Shown here in pieces: positions 9,441 to 19,301 of a DNA stretch of 64,000 nucleotides. The position numbers and the translations under genes are program-made. Source of the DNA: Bryobacterales bacterium (GTDB lineage Bacteria > Acidobacteriota > Terriglobia > Bryobacterales > Bryobacteraceae); contig JADKID010000008.1 of the NCBI GenBank assembly GCA_016721425.1, positions 62,001 through 126,000 on the forward strand. The letters are read 5' to 3'. The number at the start of each line of letters is the position of its first letter. Within the stretch, counting starts at the first letter, position 1. The notes under the pieces are model-generated. The model worked only from the letters and a program-made list of their open reading frames with translations, was not told the DNA's origin and did no database searches.

Positions 9441-9480
9441 AAAAAGGGGAACCGTGCATTTCGCCACGATTCCCCTTTTC
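9441..9480 (-). terminator. Rho-independent terminator of the second receptor gene
   Basis: A perfect 10-base inverted repeat (AAAAGGGGAA at 9442-9451 with TTCCCCTTTT at 9470-9479) has an 18-base spacer. Read on the minus strand it ends in a T-rich run. It lies about 80 bases after the receptor stop and 50 bases before the nitrilase start, so it separates the two transcripts. Confidence 0.7.
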
Positions 9481-9558
9481 TTGCCGGCATGGGCCGTCTA
9501 GAGTTGATATTCCGGAATCACCAGCGGGGCTGCATCATCCGGAGGAATTGACGGACGA

Positions 9559-12500
9559 CTAGAAGTCGATCCGGGCATCCAACTGCATGGTGCGGCCAGC
9601 TCCGCCAAGGAGCAGTTGGCCGAACCCAGAGTTGCCGACTCCCGTATCTGTGATATAAGCCTGAGTCCGTTTGAAGGGATTCGTCATCGACATCCCGAAC
9701 TTCAGCACCGCTCTCTCCTTCACCAGAGCGAAGGACTTCGACATCCGAATGGTCTCATTCAGGTTCTTCGGACCATATAGGTTCAGGTTCCTGGGGGCGG
9801 TGCCGACCCGTGTCGGTACGCCATTGCCGGTGGCGGGCACACTGCTGAAGGCATCGGGGTTCATCCAGGAAACTGGAGAGCTCCAATCAGCCTTGGGCAT
9901 GCTGCTGGCCGCCTGTGGTTTGCCGCTGACGACGTCAGGCCTGATATTGCCGAACCCGGTAGGAATCGTCAGGTCGGACGAATACACGGCGATCGGTGCG
10001 CCCGATGTATAGCTGTGGATGGCCGCCAGTTGCCAGCCACCAAGCACGAAGTTCGCCATGTGGAGATCGAACTTCTTCCCGTGTCCGATAGGAAGGTCGT
10101 AGCTCCACGTCAGCTTGAAGGTATGCGGGAAGTTGAAGGTGGCGACGGACCGCTCCAGCCCTCTGTTGTAAGTATCCTGCGGCGTGCCGTAACCCATCGC
10201 GCCGAGGCTGTCCTGATAGCCCAGCGTCTTGGACCAGGTGTAGGCAGCGAGGAAACCAAGCCCGGTGGTGAGGTGCTTGGTAGCAGTCACCTGCAAGGCG
10301 TGGTAGTTCGAACCGACGTTGTATGCGTAGAAATCGTTCACGCCATAGAACTGCGGGTAAGGCAGTCTGGCCTGAGCGACGCTCTCGTCGGTCGGGAAAC
10401 CCTTGTAGGGGATATACTGCGGGTGATCGCCCACGGGGTCGAGCAGCGTGTCACCCATTCTCAGGTTGGTGGATGGAGACTGATTGAGCTGGTTAAAGCC
10501 CCACATACGTGTCCCCTTGTTGCCAACATAGGCGACTTCCAGAAGAGTCGACATGGGCAGCAGCTGTTGCACGGTGAGATTCCAGTTCTGCACGTAGCCC
10601 GGACGGTTGGAGTCGGGCGCGACAGTCTGGCTGGCGTTGAAGTGTCCGCTGGCTGGATCAGTGACCGGCAGATTATAGCCCAGGCTGGGGAATGGCTGGC
10701 TCAGGTAGATGGCCGGGTCCAGGGCGAACCCCGTGGAGCTGCTGCCGGCCGTCAGGCTCATGTTCGCGGCGTAGCCAGTTGTGAATCCAGCGTAGCCCCA
10801 ACCGTTGGTGATGGGCGGCGTGTTCATCATGGCGTAGCCGGCGCGGATCACCATTTTGTCGTTCACCTGATAGGCAACGCCGAGACGCGGGCCGAACTCT
10901 CCGGCGAACGTCTTGGTGGGCCGATTCTTGAAGACCAACGCTCCAGGCAGATTGCCGGCGGTGGGATCTTTCACCGAGAGATCGATGTAAGACATGCGAT
11001 CGGTTCTCTCGAAGAACGGCGTGATGATCTCCCAGCGCATGCCCAAATTGAGGGTGAGCCGGGGTGTGACCTTGATATCGTCGGAGAACCACATGGCATG
11101 GTAAGGCGCCCGGAAGCCGGTGCTCAGTCCGGAGATACTGTGGGTAGCAGTTCGCGCCGCTCCAAGCAGAAAGCTGGCAAACGCGTTGCCCGTCTGGGTA
11201 GCATAGCCTTCCTGCGCGGTCTGCGCACTGCGGAAGTTGTAGCTGCCAGAATCCGAGTAGTTCTGTTCATTATAGAAATACTGCGTGTACTGATAGCCGA
11301 AACGGTAGGTGTGTTTGCCTGAGATCTTTGTGACGCTGTCCTTGAGGACCTTGCTACCGTTGGCGCCAGCGCCGTAGAAGCCCACGCCAATCTTGGCGAT
11401 GGTGCCCCCCTGGTAGTCAGTCCCGGTGAAGTTGAACAGCGGAAAAGTCGTCGGGGCAGTGTTCTTGATCCCGATGGAGCTCGCCAAGTCCTGGTTGACC
11501 GTGGACAACGGCGCGCCGTTCTGATTCAGGAACCGGTTGTAGCCCAGAGTGAACGTGTTGATCAAAGTCGGAGTGACGGTGGACGTGACGGAGAACCGCC
11601 CCATCTGGCTGGGAGTATATTGCTCCTGCCAGCCGCTGGTAGGCGTTCCAGGAACGGGCAGATACCCGCCGCCACCGATGTTGTTGCGGAACCGGCTGCC
11701 GTGGTTAAAGAAGAACGACACCCGGTGCTTGTCGGTGATCACCTGATCGACCTTGAACATCCATATCGTCGAGTTGAAGAAAGGCTGACCGCTACTGAGT
11801 CTCTCAATGTTGCGAATCATCGAGCTGGACGTCGGATCAGCTAGACCGACTTTGAGAACATTGGCCGCGACGGGATCGAACCGTCCGGTGGGAATCTTGT
11901 TGCCGGGGAAGGGATCGCGGACAATGCCATTGGCCGACAGTCTGGTGGTTTTCGGATCGTAAATGGAGCCAAAGACGACCGCGCGGCCCAAAGCATCTGT
12001 GCCAATGGTCTTCCCTGCCTGACTCTGGCCGGACCAGACCGGATCCAGCATCTGGGAAAAATCACCATTGCGATACGCGAGCGGCGCGAGGTTCATGAAC
12101 CCGTTGAAGTCCAACCTGTTGACCACATCGCGCTCCCAGTTCATAAACCAGAAGGACTTATTCTTCCCGTTGTAGATTTTCGGAATCACGACAGGACCAC
12201 CCAACGCAAAGCCGTAGTTGTTGTTTCGGTTGCGGCCCTTCTTGCCCCCGGTGGTGGTGGTGCTGAGATTGGCGGCGTTGAAGGCCTCATTCTGGAGGTA
12301 CTGGAAATAGGCGCCGTGCAACTGGTTCGTGCCGGACTTGATGCTGAAGTTGGCCACGGCCGTCTGGCCACCGTTGTACTCCGCACCGACGCCGCCCGTT
12401 TGCAGCTTGAAGTCGCCGATCGCATCGAGCGAGGGACTCATTTCGTTGTTGTTGCCGCCGGAGAGATCCGCGCGCCCGAGCGCGATACCGTCGATGAGGA

Positions 12501-13056
12501 TCTCGTGCGAGTACTGCTGTCCACCATTGATCGACCCCTGGAACGTGTCGCCCGTGGTGCCAGGGAGGCTGTTGAAGATGAAGTCCTGAATCTGGCGCTG
12601 GCCGTCACCCACGATGATGGGCCATGCCTTGAACTCCGCCTGGTTGATGTAGCTGCCCATTTCGGCGGTGCCCGTTTCCAGCATCGGCGGAGTGTCGCTG
12701 ACGGTCACCTTCTCCGTCACCTGGCCAACTTCCAGCGTGATGTTCACGGTGAGCGTCTGTGCAGCACGTAGAATCACATTGGATGCGGTTGCTGTGCGGA
12801 ATCCTGGAATCGTGACGCGAATCGTGTAAGTCCCCTGGGGGAGATACGGAATGGTGTACGCGCCCGCTGACGTAGCGGTTGTTTTACTTTCGACTTGGGT
12901 TGCGTCGTTGATGGCCACAACGGCAGCGCCCGGCACCACTGCGCCGGCCGGATCCAATACTGTACCGTTCAACGTACCGACTGCCTGCCCCCACGCATTG
13001 GTTGCGCCTAGTGCAAGACAGACTAGAATCAAGAAAATTGATAGTTTGCGAGACAT
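9559..13056 (-). CDS. TonB-dependent receptor-like outer-membrane protein with carboxypeptidase-regulatory domain
   Basis: The 1165-residue protein has a signal peptide (about residues 1-24, ILVCLALGATNAWGQ), a carboxypeptidase-regulatory-like domain (about 28-110, GTLNGTVLDPAGAVVPGA), a plug-like part (about 125-250, with ILIDGIALGRADLSGG and SIKSGTNQLHGAYF) and a large beta-barrel ending QLDARIDF. It is a paralogue in architecture of the receptor at 1889-5503, but the plug lacks the LNGR motif seen there. It is presumed to sit in the outer membrane and take up or bind a polymer; no ligand can be inferred. A terminator at 9441-9480 ends its transcript and no regulator is adjacent. Confidence 0.9.
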   Translation of the reverse strand: MSRKLSIFLILVCLALGATNAWGQAVGTLNGTVLDPAGAVVPGAAVVAINDATQVESKTTATSAGAYTIPYLPQGTYTIRVTIPGFRTATASNVILRAAQTLTVNITLEVGQVTEKVTVSDTPPMLETGTAEMGSYINQAEFKAWPIIVGDGQRQIQDFIFNSLPGTTGDTFQGSINGGQQYSHEILIDGIALGRADLSGGNNNEMSPSLDAIGDFKLQTGGVGAEYNGGQTAVANFSIKSGTNQLHGAYFQYLQNEAFNAANLSTTTTGGKKGRNRNNNYGFALGGPVVIPKIYNGKNKSFWFMNWERDVVNRLDFNGFMNLAPLAYRNGDFSQMLDPVWSGQSQAGKTIGTDALGRAVVFGSIYDPKTTRLSANGIVRDPFPGNKIPTGRFDPVAANVLKVGLADPTSSSMIRNIERLSSGQPFFNSTIWMFKVDQVITDKHRVSFFFNHGSRFRNNIGGGGYLPVPGTPTSGWQEQYTPSQMGRFSVTSTVTPTLINTFTLGYNRFLNQNGAPLSTVNQDLASSIGIKNTAPTTFPLFNFTGTDYQGGTIAKIGVGFYGAGANGSKVLKDSVTKISGKHTYRFGYQYTQYFYNEQNYSDSGSYNFRSAQTAQEGYATQTGNAFASFLLGAARTATHSISGLSTGFRAPYHAMWFSDDIKVTPRLTLNLGMRWEIITPFFERTDRMSYIDLSVKDPTAGNLPGALVFKNRPTKTFAGEFGPRLGVAYQVNDKMVIRAGYAMMNTPPITNGWGYAGFTTGYAANMSLTAGSSSTGFALDPAIYLSQPFPSLGYNLPVTDPASGHFNASQTVAPDSNRPGYVQNWNLTVQQLLPMSTLLEVAYVGNKGTRMWGFNQLNQSPSTNLRMGDTLLDPVGDHPQYIPYKGFPTDESVAQARLPYPQFYGVNDFYAYNVGSNYHALQVTATKHLTTGLGFLAAYTWSKTLGYQDSLGAMGYGTPQDTYNRGLERSVATFNFPHTFKLTWSYDLPIGHGKKFDLHMANFVLGGWQLAAIHSYTSGAPIAVYSSDLTIPTGFGNIRPDVVSGKPQAASSMPKADWSSPVSWMNPDAFSSVPATGNGVPTRVGTAPRNLNLYGPKNLNETIRMSKSFALVKERAVLKFGMSMTNPFKRTQAYITDTGVGNSGFGQLLLGGAGRTMQLDARIDF

Positions 13057-13344
13057 TTGACCCCACTTCCAAGCTGATCTCGAAGGCCAACTGCGTTAGC
13101 GCTGTCGGACCGCAACTAGCCGAACCCTGCTAGCTGCTTTCTCGTACTTGCGTAAGCTTTGCTTTCTTGTCGAAAGTACTTACCCTTCGCACTCTGTGAG
13201 GTATAGTAATGCTTGCTCGGCGCGGTGTCAAGCCCAGATCTCTCTTTCGAAACAGTACCAGCACGACCAAAACCTCACGGCGTGCAGGCACTCGATCGCC
13301 CGCTACTTGCTTTCTCCTCCGGTTCCAGTGCCAAACTAGTGGGA
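13057..13344. other. Divergent promoter region between a receptor and a TPR gene
   Basis: This 288-base gap should carry promoters for both flanking genes. Partial repeats around AGTACTTAC (about 13145-13190) and a TATAGT at 13203 are visible, but no convincing -35/-10 pair. An open frame starting with TTG at 13213 runs into the TPR gene but has no signal-peptide character. Confidence 0.3.
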
Positions 13345-14841
13345 ATGGCACCCTTTGGGCCACGCTTGGCACGTATCGGAGTACTCCTTGCAGGACTTGC
13401 TTTTTGCTGCTCTTCCACCGCCAGTGGCCAGGCGGCGCCGGAAACGATGCAGAAAATCGCGCGTGCGCAAGCGTTTATGCAAGCGGGCAAACCCGAGGCC
13501 GCAATTCCGATCTACAGGGAGCTCGCGGCAACCTTCCCCGCGGAGCCATCCTTAGGCGTCAACCTGGTCATCGCGCAATACAAAGCGGGCCAGTTTCGGG
13601 AAGCGATTGTCGAATGCCGAGCCCTCCTTCAGCGGCAGCCGGCTCTTTTTCCTGCGTTGTTGTTTCTTGGCGCCAGTCATCTCAGCCTCGGAGAAGCCTC
13701 TAGCGCCATCCAACCCCTGCGGCAGGCCCTAGCGATCAACCCAGCGGATCCGAACGCTAGAATCATGCTCGCCGACGCGCTGTTCGAGCGCCATGAGTGG
13801 AAGGAGGCCGCCGAGCAGTACACGAACGCGTCCCAAACAATGCCGGACAATCCACGGGTGTGGTACGGTCTGCACCGCAGCTACGCGGCATTGGCAGCCG
13901 AGTGCCTCGCGCGGTTGGAGAAGGAGGCGCCAGACTCGGCGGAGGCGCTGGCCTTCTCGGGAGCTTTCGAGGCGGAGCGATTGCAGTTCTCCCGCGCATT
14001 CCGGCTGTACCGTTCGGCGCTGGCGCGGCAACCTGCGTTCCGGGGGATTCACGGGAAGTTGGCTGAGATTTATGAACTGACGGGCCACGCTGATTGGGCG
14101 GCGGCGGAGCGTGCCCGTGAGCCGGCATCGGCCTGCGACAGCCAATCGCCGGAGTGCGACTTCGCCGCCGGCAGCGTAGAGAAGGCGGCACGGGCTGAGG
14201 CCGGCACGCCCAGCGCGCTCTATTGGCAGGGACTGGCCACCCAAACACTCTCCCAGCGCGCCTACGCCCGGCTCCAACAACTGCCGGCGTCGCGCGAGCG
14301 CTACGAGGCCGCAGCCGAGCTCGCCGAACGCAGCGCGCGCCATCGGGAAGCGGCAACTGCGTGGAAGCAGGCGCTCGTGCTCTCTCCGGCGGACAACGGG
14401 CTCCGGCGTCGGCTCGCCCTGGCGTTGTGCTACTCCAACGACTGCGGCTCTGCTCTACCGCTGCTCAAGAGCCTGGTGGCCGGCGCGCCCTCGTCCGCGG
14501 AGTTCAACTATCTGTGCGGTCTGGCATTCAACAGCATGGGCGAACCTGGCAATGCGTTGCCCTTTCTGGAAGCGGCCGTTCGCTTGGATGGCAACCTGAC
14601 CCCAGCCCACGGCGCACTGGGCGAGGCGCTACTCGAAACCGGCAGACCTGAGCGCGCGATCCCGCATCTGGAAGCCGTCTTGACCGGAGACGACAAAGGT
14701 GTGCGCCGGTACCAGCTTGCTCGCGCCCTGCGGGCCGCCGGCAGGCAGGAGCAAAGCCTGACGATGATGCGCCAATACCGCGAAATCGTCGCACGGCGCG
14801 CGGCCGAGGAGAAGGACGAGCCCCGGATCACTCCGCCTTGA
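13345..14841 (+). CDS. Secreted TPR-repeat protein
   Basis: From the ATG at 13345 the product is 498 residues. It has a signal peptide (about residues 1-28, IGVLLAGLAFCCSSTASGQ) and many tetratricopeptide repeats: about residues 35-165 and again about 340-490, for example FMQAGKPEAAIPIYRELAA and FNSMGEPGNALPFLEAAVRL. The frame stays open upstream to a TTG at 13213, but that part lacks signal character. TPRs form protein-binding solenoids, so this is probably a periplasmic scaffold. Its 3' end overlaps the convergent CRTAC1 gene by 14 bases. The ribosome site before the chosen ATG is weak. Confidence 0.75.
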   Translation: MAPFGPRLARIGVLLAGLAFCCSSTASGQAAPETMQKIARAQAFMQAGKPEAAIPIYRELAATFPAEPSLGVNLVIAQYKAGQFREAIVECRALLQRQPALFPALLFLGASHLSLGEASSAIQPLRQALAINPADPNARIMLADALFERHEWKEAAEQYTNASQTMPDNPRVWYGLHRSYAALAAECLARLEKEAPDSAEALAFSGAFEAERLQFSRAFRLYRSALARQPAFRGIHGKLAEIYELTGHADWAAAERAREPASACDSQSPECDFAAGSVEKAARAEAGTPSALYWQGLATQTLSQRAYARLQQLPASRERYEAAAELAERSARHREAATAWKQALVLSPADNGLRRRLALALCYSNDCGSALPLLKSLVAGAPSSAEFNYLCGLAFNSMGEPGNALPFLEAAVRLDGNLTPAHGALGEALLETGRPERAIPHLEAVLTGDDKGVRRYQLARALRAAGRQEQSLTMMRQYREIVARRAAEEKDEPRITPP

Positions 14842-16471
14842 GAGCCGGCTCGCGAATGGCCACCACCTGATTCGTCCGCACGTTCCGTAGGGCCTGCCGC
14901 GCACCGCCGGGCCATAGAATCTCAATGTCCACGTGTGTGGCATTGCCGGTTCCGAAATGGACGGGAGTGAGGCTGGACGACGCATAACCAATGCTGGCCG
15001 TCATCTGGTTTCGTTGATTGCCAATTTGAACTTGCGCGCCGATTCCGTCGCGATTGGCGCGCGTACCCGTCAGTTTCAGCGCTATCCAGGTGTTGACCGC
15101 AGGGCTTTCGTTCTGCCAAAGCTCCGCCCGTCCGCCAATCAGACTCACCACAACATCGATTTTACCGTCGTTGTTGAAATCGGCGAAGGCGGCGCCCCGG
15201 TGCACGCCGGGAGTCTGAAACTCCGCACCGGCATCGGCGGAGATGTCCCGGAACGTCCCGTTTCCCAGGTTGGCAAACACGGCATTGGGCAATCGGTACG
15301 GCGTCGCCTCGAAGGACTCGACCGTATCGTTGACGTGCGAGCCGGACACGAACAGATCCTTCCAGCCATCGTTGTCGAGATCGACCAGTAATGGGCTCCA
15401 GCCACTGCGCCTCATGCTGAGTGGCCCCACTCGACTGAGGTACGTGGCGTCGTGGAAGGCACCCTTGCCGCTATTGCGAAATAGCGGGAAGGTCTCTCCG
15501 GCCAGGGCCGCCACCGCGATGTCCGGCAACCCATCGTTGTCATAGTCGCGAAAATCGGCACCCATTGCCGAGATCTCCTTGCCATGATCCGGCAGGGCAA
15601 CTCCAGCCTCCAAAGCGACCTCCTCGAACTTCCCGCCGCCTAGGTTGTGAAAGAGGGAGTTTGGCACCTTATCATTTGTCACGAAGACGTCGGGCCGCCC
15701 GTCCTGATCGTGGTCGGCGAAGGCCACGCTCATGCCCTTTCCGGGGTGTTGAGCGATGGTGGAGCGCGCCGACACATCCTCAAATGTGCCATCGCCCCGG
15801 TTGCGGTAGAGCGTGTTCGGGAGACCCTCGAAGAGCTTGGGGTGGCAATAGGCCCTGGCGACCTTCGGGTCCCCGCAGAACACCGGGTTACCAGGCGACC
15901 ACTTCAGGTAGTTGACGACGAACAGATCCAGCCGGCCGTCGCCATCGAAATCGAACCAGCCGCCGGTGATCGACCAGACGTCGTCCCGGATGCCAGCCTT
16001 CTTCGTCACGTCCTCAAACCGCCCGTTGCCGAGATTGCGATAGAGGCGGTTCGATTTGACGCCGGCCACGAAGAGATCGGCGTGTCCGTCGTTGTCGTAG
16101 TCGCTCGCCGCCGCGCCCATCGAGTATCCAGAGCCGGACAATCCCGCCTCCGCGGTTACGTCCTTGAACTTCATGCCCCCCAGATTGCGATAGAGGCGAT
16201 TGGAGAACTTCGGCTGACTCTTTTCGAGCGAGGGAAGCGCCGCACCGTTAGCAAAGAAAATGTCGATGCGGCCATCACCGTCATAGTCAAAGGCCGCCAC
16301 GCCTCCAGTCATGGTCTCAATGATCTGTTTTTCCGGCGTAGCGCTGTTTTCGAGGACGAAGTCGAGGCCGGCTTGCACAGCCACATTCCGGAATCGAATC
16401 GGGGACGCTCGCTGCCCCTGTTGCGCCATCAACGCCGCACACGCCATCACCGCGGCCAGCGCCCTAGGCAC
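14828..16471 (-). CDS. CRTAC1-family protein: FG-GAP/VCBS propeller with C-terminal ASPIC/UnbV domain
   Basis: A 547-residue exported protein. After a short signal peptide it carries a run of FG-GAP repeats with calcium-binding DxDxDG loops (FDYDGDGRIDIFFANG, DYDNDGHADLFVAG, DFDGDGRLDLFVVN, DYDNDGLPDIAVA). The last 80 or so residues are an ASPIC/UnbV domain (NRDGIGAQVQIGNQ, then VDIEILWPGGARQALRNV). Such proteins fold as calcium-stabilised beta-propellers and are thought to bind surfaces or partners; their job in Acidobacteriota is unknown. Its start overlaps the stop of the next upstream CRTAC1 gene by eight bases, indicating co-translation. Confidence 0.9.
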   Translation of the reverse strand: MPRALAAVMACAALMAQQGQRASPIRFRNVAVQAGLDFVLENSATPEKQIIETMTGGVAAFDYDGDGRIDIFFANGAALPSLEKSQPKFSNRLYRNLGGMKFKDVTAEAGLSGSGYSMGAAASDYDNDGHADLFVAGVKSNRLYRNLGNGRFEDVTKKAGIRDDVWSITGGWFDFDGDGRLDLFVVNYLKWSPGNPVFCGDPKVARAYCHPKLFEGLPNTLYRNRGDGTFEDVSARSTIAQHPGKGMSVAFADHDQDGRPDVFVTNDKVPNSLFHNLGGGKFEEVALEAGVALPDHGKEISAMGADFRDYDNDGLPDIAVAALAGETFPLFRNSGKGAFHDATYLSRVGPLSMRRSGWSPLLVDLDNDGWKDLFVSGSHVNDTVESFEATPYRLPNAVFANLGNGTFRDISADAGAEFQTPGVHRGAAFADFNNDGKIDVVVSLIGGRAELWQNESPAVNTWIALKLTGTRANRDGIGAQVQIGNQRNQMTASIGYASSSLTPVHFGTGNATHVDIEILWPGGARQALRNVRTNQVVAIREPALKAE

Positions 16472-18170
16472 GCGCTTTCTCCCTGGGCGGTTCCTTCACC
16501 GTGAGGATCTGGTCCGAGGCGACATTCTCAAGCCTCTGCCGGATCCCGCTCGGCCAGACGATCTCCAAAATCTTCACCCGCTGGTCCTGGCCCAGGCCGA
16601 AGTGGACGCGCTTATCATTCGCCGATTGATAACTTCCGGCAGTGGTGACAATGCCGTGCTGCTCAAAGCCCGATTCACCGACTACGCGAATCCGGGCGCC
16701 GATTCCATCCCGATTGCTTGTGGTCCCCACCGTGTTCACCAGCAGCCAGTGGTTGCCGTTACCGCCGCTGTTGCGCAGTATCACCGCCGGACCATTCAGA
16801 CAGCTCACCACAACGTCGGGAAACCCATCGTTGTCGAGATCCCCGAAAGCGGCGCCGCGCGATGCCCGTGGCACGCCCAAAGCGTCTCCACTCCGGGCCG
16901 ATACATCCTCAAATGCACCTCTGCGGTTTCGCAGCAGCAGCATCGGCTCCAGATACTTCAGTGAGGGACTGGACAGTGAGATGTTGTCCATCACGTGCCC
17001 TTGCGCCACGAAGAGGTCCTTCCAGCCGTCGTTGTCATAATCGATGAGCTTCAGGCCCCACCCGCTGTGCATCGAGCTAATGCGCGCCAGGCCGCTTTGT
17101 CCTGAAACGTACTCAAATCGGCCCTTTCGATTCCCGAAGAGCGCGTACTTTTCATTCGCCAGCGCCCCGATGACGACATCGGACCAGCCGTCATTGTCGT
17201 AGTCGTTGAAATCGATGCCCATGCCAGAGAACGTTCGTCCATCCTCGTCGTAGGCTAGGCCCTTCCTGAGTGCCACCTCTTCAAACTTGCCGTTGCCCAG
17301 ATTGTGGAAACACTGCGACGGCACGTTGTCGTTGGCGATCAGGATATCGGGCCATCCGTCCTGGTCGTAGTCGTTGAATGCGATACCCAGTCCGTAGCCC
17401 GGCGCTGCGCCGATTCCGCATTCCCTGGAGACGTCGGTGAAGGTACCGTCCCCGTTGTTGTGATACACGAAATGCGTTGCTTTCTTGAAGGACTCGGGGT
17501 GGCAGTAACCGCGGTAGCCGGGTTCGCGCGGCCCACACCAGAGGTTCTTGGCAAAGTCCCACTCCATGTACCGCGTGACGATGAGATCCAAGTGCCCATC
17601 GCAATCGTAGTCGACGAAGCACGCACTCGACGACCAGCCACCGCCCGCCACACCAGCCTTCTCGGTCACATCGGTGAACGTGCCGTCGCCATTGTTGTGA
17701 TACAGAATGTTCTTGCCGAAATTCGTCACGTAGAGATCGGCGCGCCCGTCGTTGTCGTAGTCGCCCACGGCAACACCCATCCCGTAGCCGTGCCCGCGCA
17801 CACCCGCCTTTTCGGTGACGTCCGTGAACGTGCCGTTGCCGTTGTTGTGATAGAGCCGGTTCCAGAAGCGCGGGTCGGACTTGTCCGGCGCTTTGCCCGG
17901 AGGCATCGGATCATCCAGTTTTGCGCCGTTGACGAAGTACAGATCCAGCAGGCCGTCGCCATCGTAGTCGAACATTGCCACTCCGCCGGGCATTGTCTCG
18001 ATCAGGTATTTCTGCGACGTGGGACTACCGTTGCATTGGAAGGCGATTCGCGATTCCACCGTCGCGTCGCGGAAGACAGGCAGGTGCGGAGGCGCCACCG
18101 CCTGCGCGCGCGCCGGACGTGCTGCGCGCTCCAGAGCGAGCATGGTTAACGCAAACGTTCGCCGGTTCAT
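16464..18170 (-). CDS. CRTAC1-family protein: FG-GAP/VCBS propeller with C-terminal ASPIC/UnbV domain
   Basis: This 568-residue protein is a close structural relative of its downstream neighbour. It begins with an export signal (MNRRTFALTMLALERAARPARAQA), has FG-GAP repeats with DxDxDG loops (FDYDGDGLLDLYFVNG, DYDNDGRADLYVTN, DYDCDGHLDLIVTR) and ends in ASPIC/UnbV (NRDGIGARIRVVGE, VKILEIVWPSGIRQRLENV). The shared CHPE/CHPK block after a GDPKV/GPREP segment suggests tandem duplication. It belongs to the minus-strand series with the TPR protein and the sulfatase-like protein, 61 bases after the TPR gene. Function is not known. Confidence 0.9.
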   Translation of the reverse strand: MNRRTFALTMLALERAARPARAQAVAPPHLPVFRDATVESRIAFQCNGSPTSQKYLIETMPGGVAMFDYDGDGLLDLYFVNGAKLDDPMPPGKAPDKSDPRFWNRLYHNNGNGTFTDVTEKAGVRGHGYGMGVAVGDYDNDGRADLYVTNFGKNILYHNNGDGTFTDVTEKAGVAGGGWSSSACFVDYDCDGHLDLIVTRYMEWDFAKNLWCGPREPGYRGYCHPESFKKATHFVYHNNGDGTFTDVSRECGIGAAPGYGLGIAFNDYDQDGWPDILIANDNVPSQCFHNLGNGKFEEVALRKGLAYDEDGRTFSGMGIDFNDYDNDGWSDVVIGALANEKYALFGNRKGRFEYVSGQSGLARISSMHSGWGLKLIDYDNDGWKDLFVAQGHVMDNISLSSPSLKYLEPMLLLRNRRGAFEDVSARSGDALGVPRASRGAAFGDLDNDGFPDVVVSCLNGPAVILRNSGGNGNHWLLVNTVGTTSNRDGIGARIRVVGESGFEQHGIVTTAGSYQSANDKRVHFGLGQDQRVKILEIVWPSGIRQRLENVASDQILTVKEPPREKARA

Positions 18171-18231
18171 GGATCGGTTCTTCAGTCTACCGCAGCGTCT
18201 CCAATGTGACGGCCAGAGCTCAACCCGCTGG

Positions 18232-19284
18232 CTACTTCCGCTGCCGCGAGGTGGTTTCCTTCAGAACCCGAAACTTCTCCAAAGCGGCCTTGGCCTTTTC
18301 CTCGTTGCCGAGCTGCGAGTAGACCCGGCCCATCAGATAGAGCGGCTCCGGATAGTTCGGATCCAGCGCGGCCGAGCGTTCCAGCCAGTTGATGCACAGG
18401 TCATTCTTGCCCAGCTTGCCGAGAGCCTTCCCACCCAGGTAGAAATTGCGAGCCGAGTTGGGGTTGCGATTCGCGGCCCGCGAGGCAAAGCCATATGCCT
18501 TTTCGGCGTCACCCTGATCCAGCAGCAGGCTGGCCAGATTGGCGTACGGCCAATCGTAGTCAGGATGGTCCTTATCGACCAGCTTGATGGCCGTGAGAAA
18601 ATGCCGCGTGGCCATCTCGGTGTCGCCGAGCGCCTGATAGCACAACCCCAGATTGTCGTAAGCCTTATAGGATTTCGGGTTGATCTTCAGCACGCGTTCA
18701 AACTGCCCCTTGGCGTGGTCAATCCGCGACTCTTGGAAGTAGATGCGCCCCAGCATGTAGGGGCCCTCCTCGTCGTTGGGATGATGTTCCAACAGCGTCA
18801 CGAATGTGGACAACGCGTTGTCCAGTTGGCCCAGCAGGTATTCGACGTTGCCCTTCAATTTCAGCGCACTCGCCTGTGCTGGATCCGTCTTCAGCGCGGC
18901 CCCGGCCTCTCGGAGAGCGTCCTGCAGCCTCTGCGCCATCAGGTACGCGTTGGCGAGCGCCAGCCGGCCATCCACCGCGCCAGGCTCCAGTTCAACGAAC
19001 CGTTCCGCCGCGCCGATGGCGCGTGGAAAATCCCTCGCCAGCAGATGAGCGCGGGATAGGTCGAGCAACACCGTATGCTGGCCCGGACACGCATCCAGGG
19101 ACTCCTGCAATGCCGTGGCCGCGGCTGCGTACCTGCCGCCACGGAGCGCCTCCAACCCTGCCTGCCGCCGCTCCGAACTTTGAATGAGATTGCAGGGCGC
19201 AGCCACCGCCGGCTGAGCCAGGGCCTGCCCGCTCAGCGCCAGCAGGATCGCAACTGCCACAAACACTGGTTGTTTCAATACCAT
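18232..19284 (-). CDS. Secreted TPR-repeat protein
   Basis: About 350 residues from the ATG at 19284 (a GTG one codon earlier is also possible), with a clear signal peptide (LKQPVFVAVAILLALSGQALAQP). Tetratricopeptide repeats fill most of the rest, for example YKAYDNLGLCYQALGDTEMA and YPEPLYLMGRVYSQLGNEEK. The frame is open upstream to 19392, but that part overlaps the sulfatase-like gene and has no signal character. It follows the sulfatase-like gene by 17 bases and precedes two CRTAC1 genes, so it is likely a periplasmic scaffold made with them. Confidence 0.8.
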   Translation of the reverse strand: MVLKQPVFVAVAILLALSGQALAQPAVAAPCNLIQSSERRQAGLEALRGGRYAAAATALQESLDACPGQHTVLLDLSRAHLLARDFPRAIGAAERFVELEPGAVDGRLALANAYLMAQRLQDALREAGAALKTDPAQASALKLKGNVEYLLGQLDNALSTFVTLLEHHPNDEEGPYMLGRIYFQESRIDHAKGQFERVLKINPKSYKAYDNLGLCYQALGDTEMATRHFLTAIKLVDKDHPDYDWPYANLASLLLDQGDAEKAYGFASRAANRNPNSARNFYLGGKALGKLGKNDLCINWLERSAALDPNYPEPLYLMGRVYSQLGNEEKAKAALEKFRVLKETTSRQRK

Positions 19285-19301
19285 CACCGTAACCAATCGC
19301 C

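Noticed and set aside
10015..11322. 435-codon plus-strand open frame
   Set aside because: Antisense to the second receptor gene and without recognisable motifs.
13213..13344. Upstream TTG start for the TPR protein
   Set aside because: The extension has no signal peptide or family similarity, whereas the ATG at 13345 begins a clear signal peptide.
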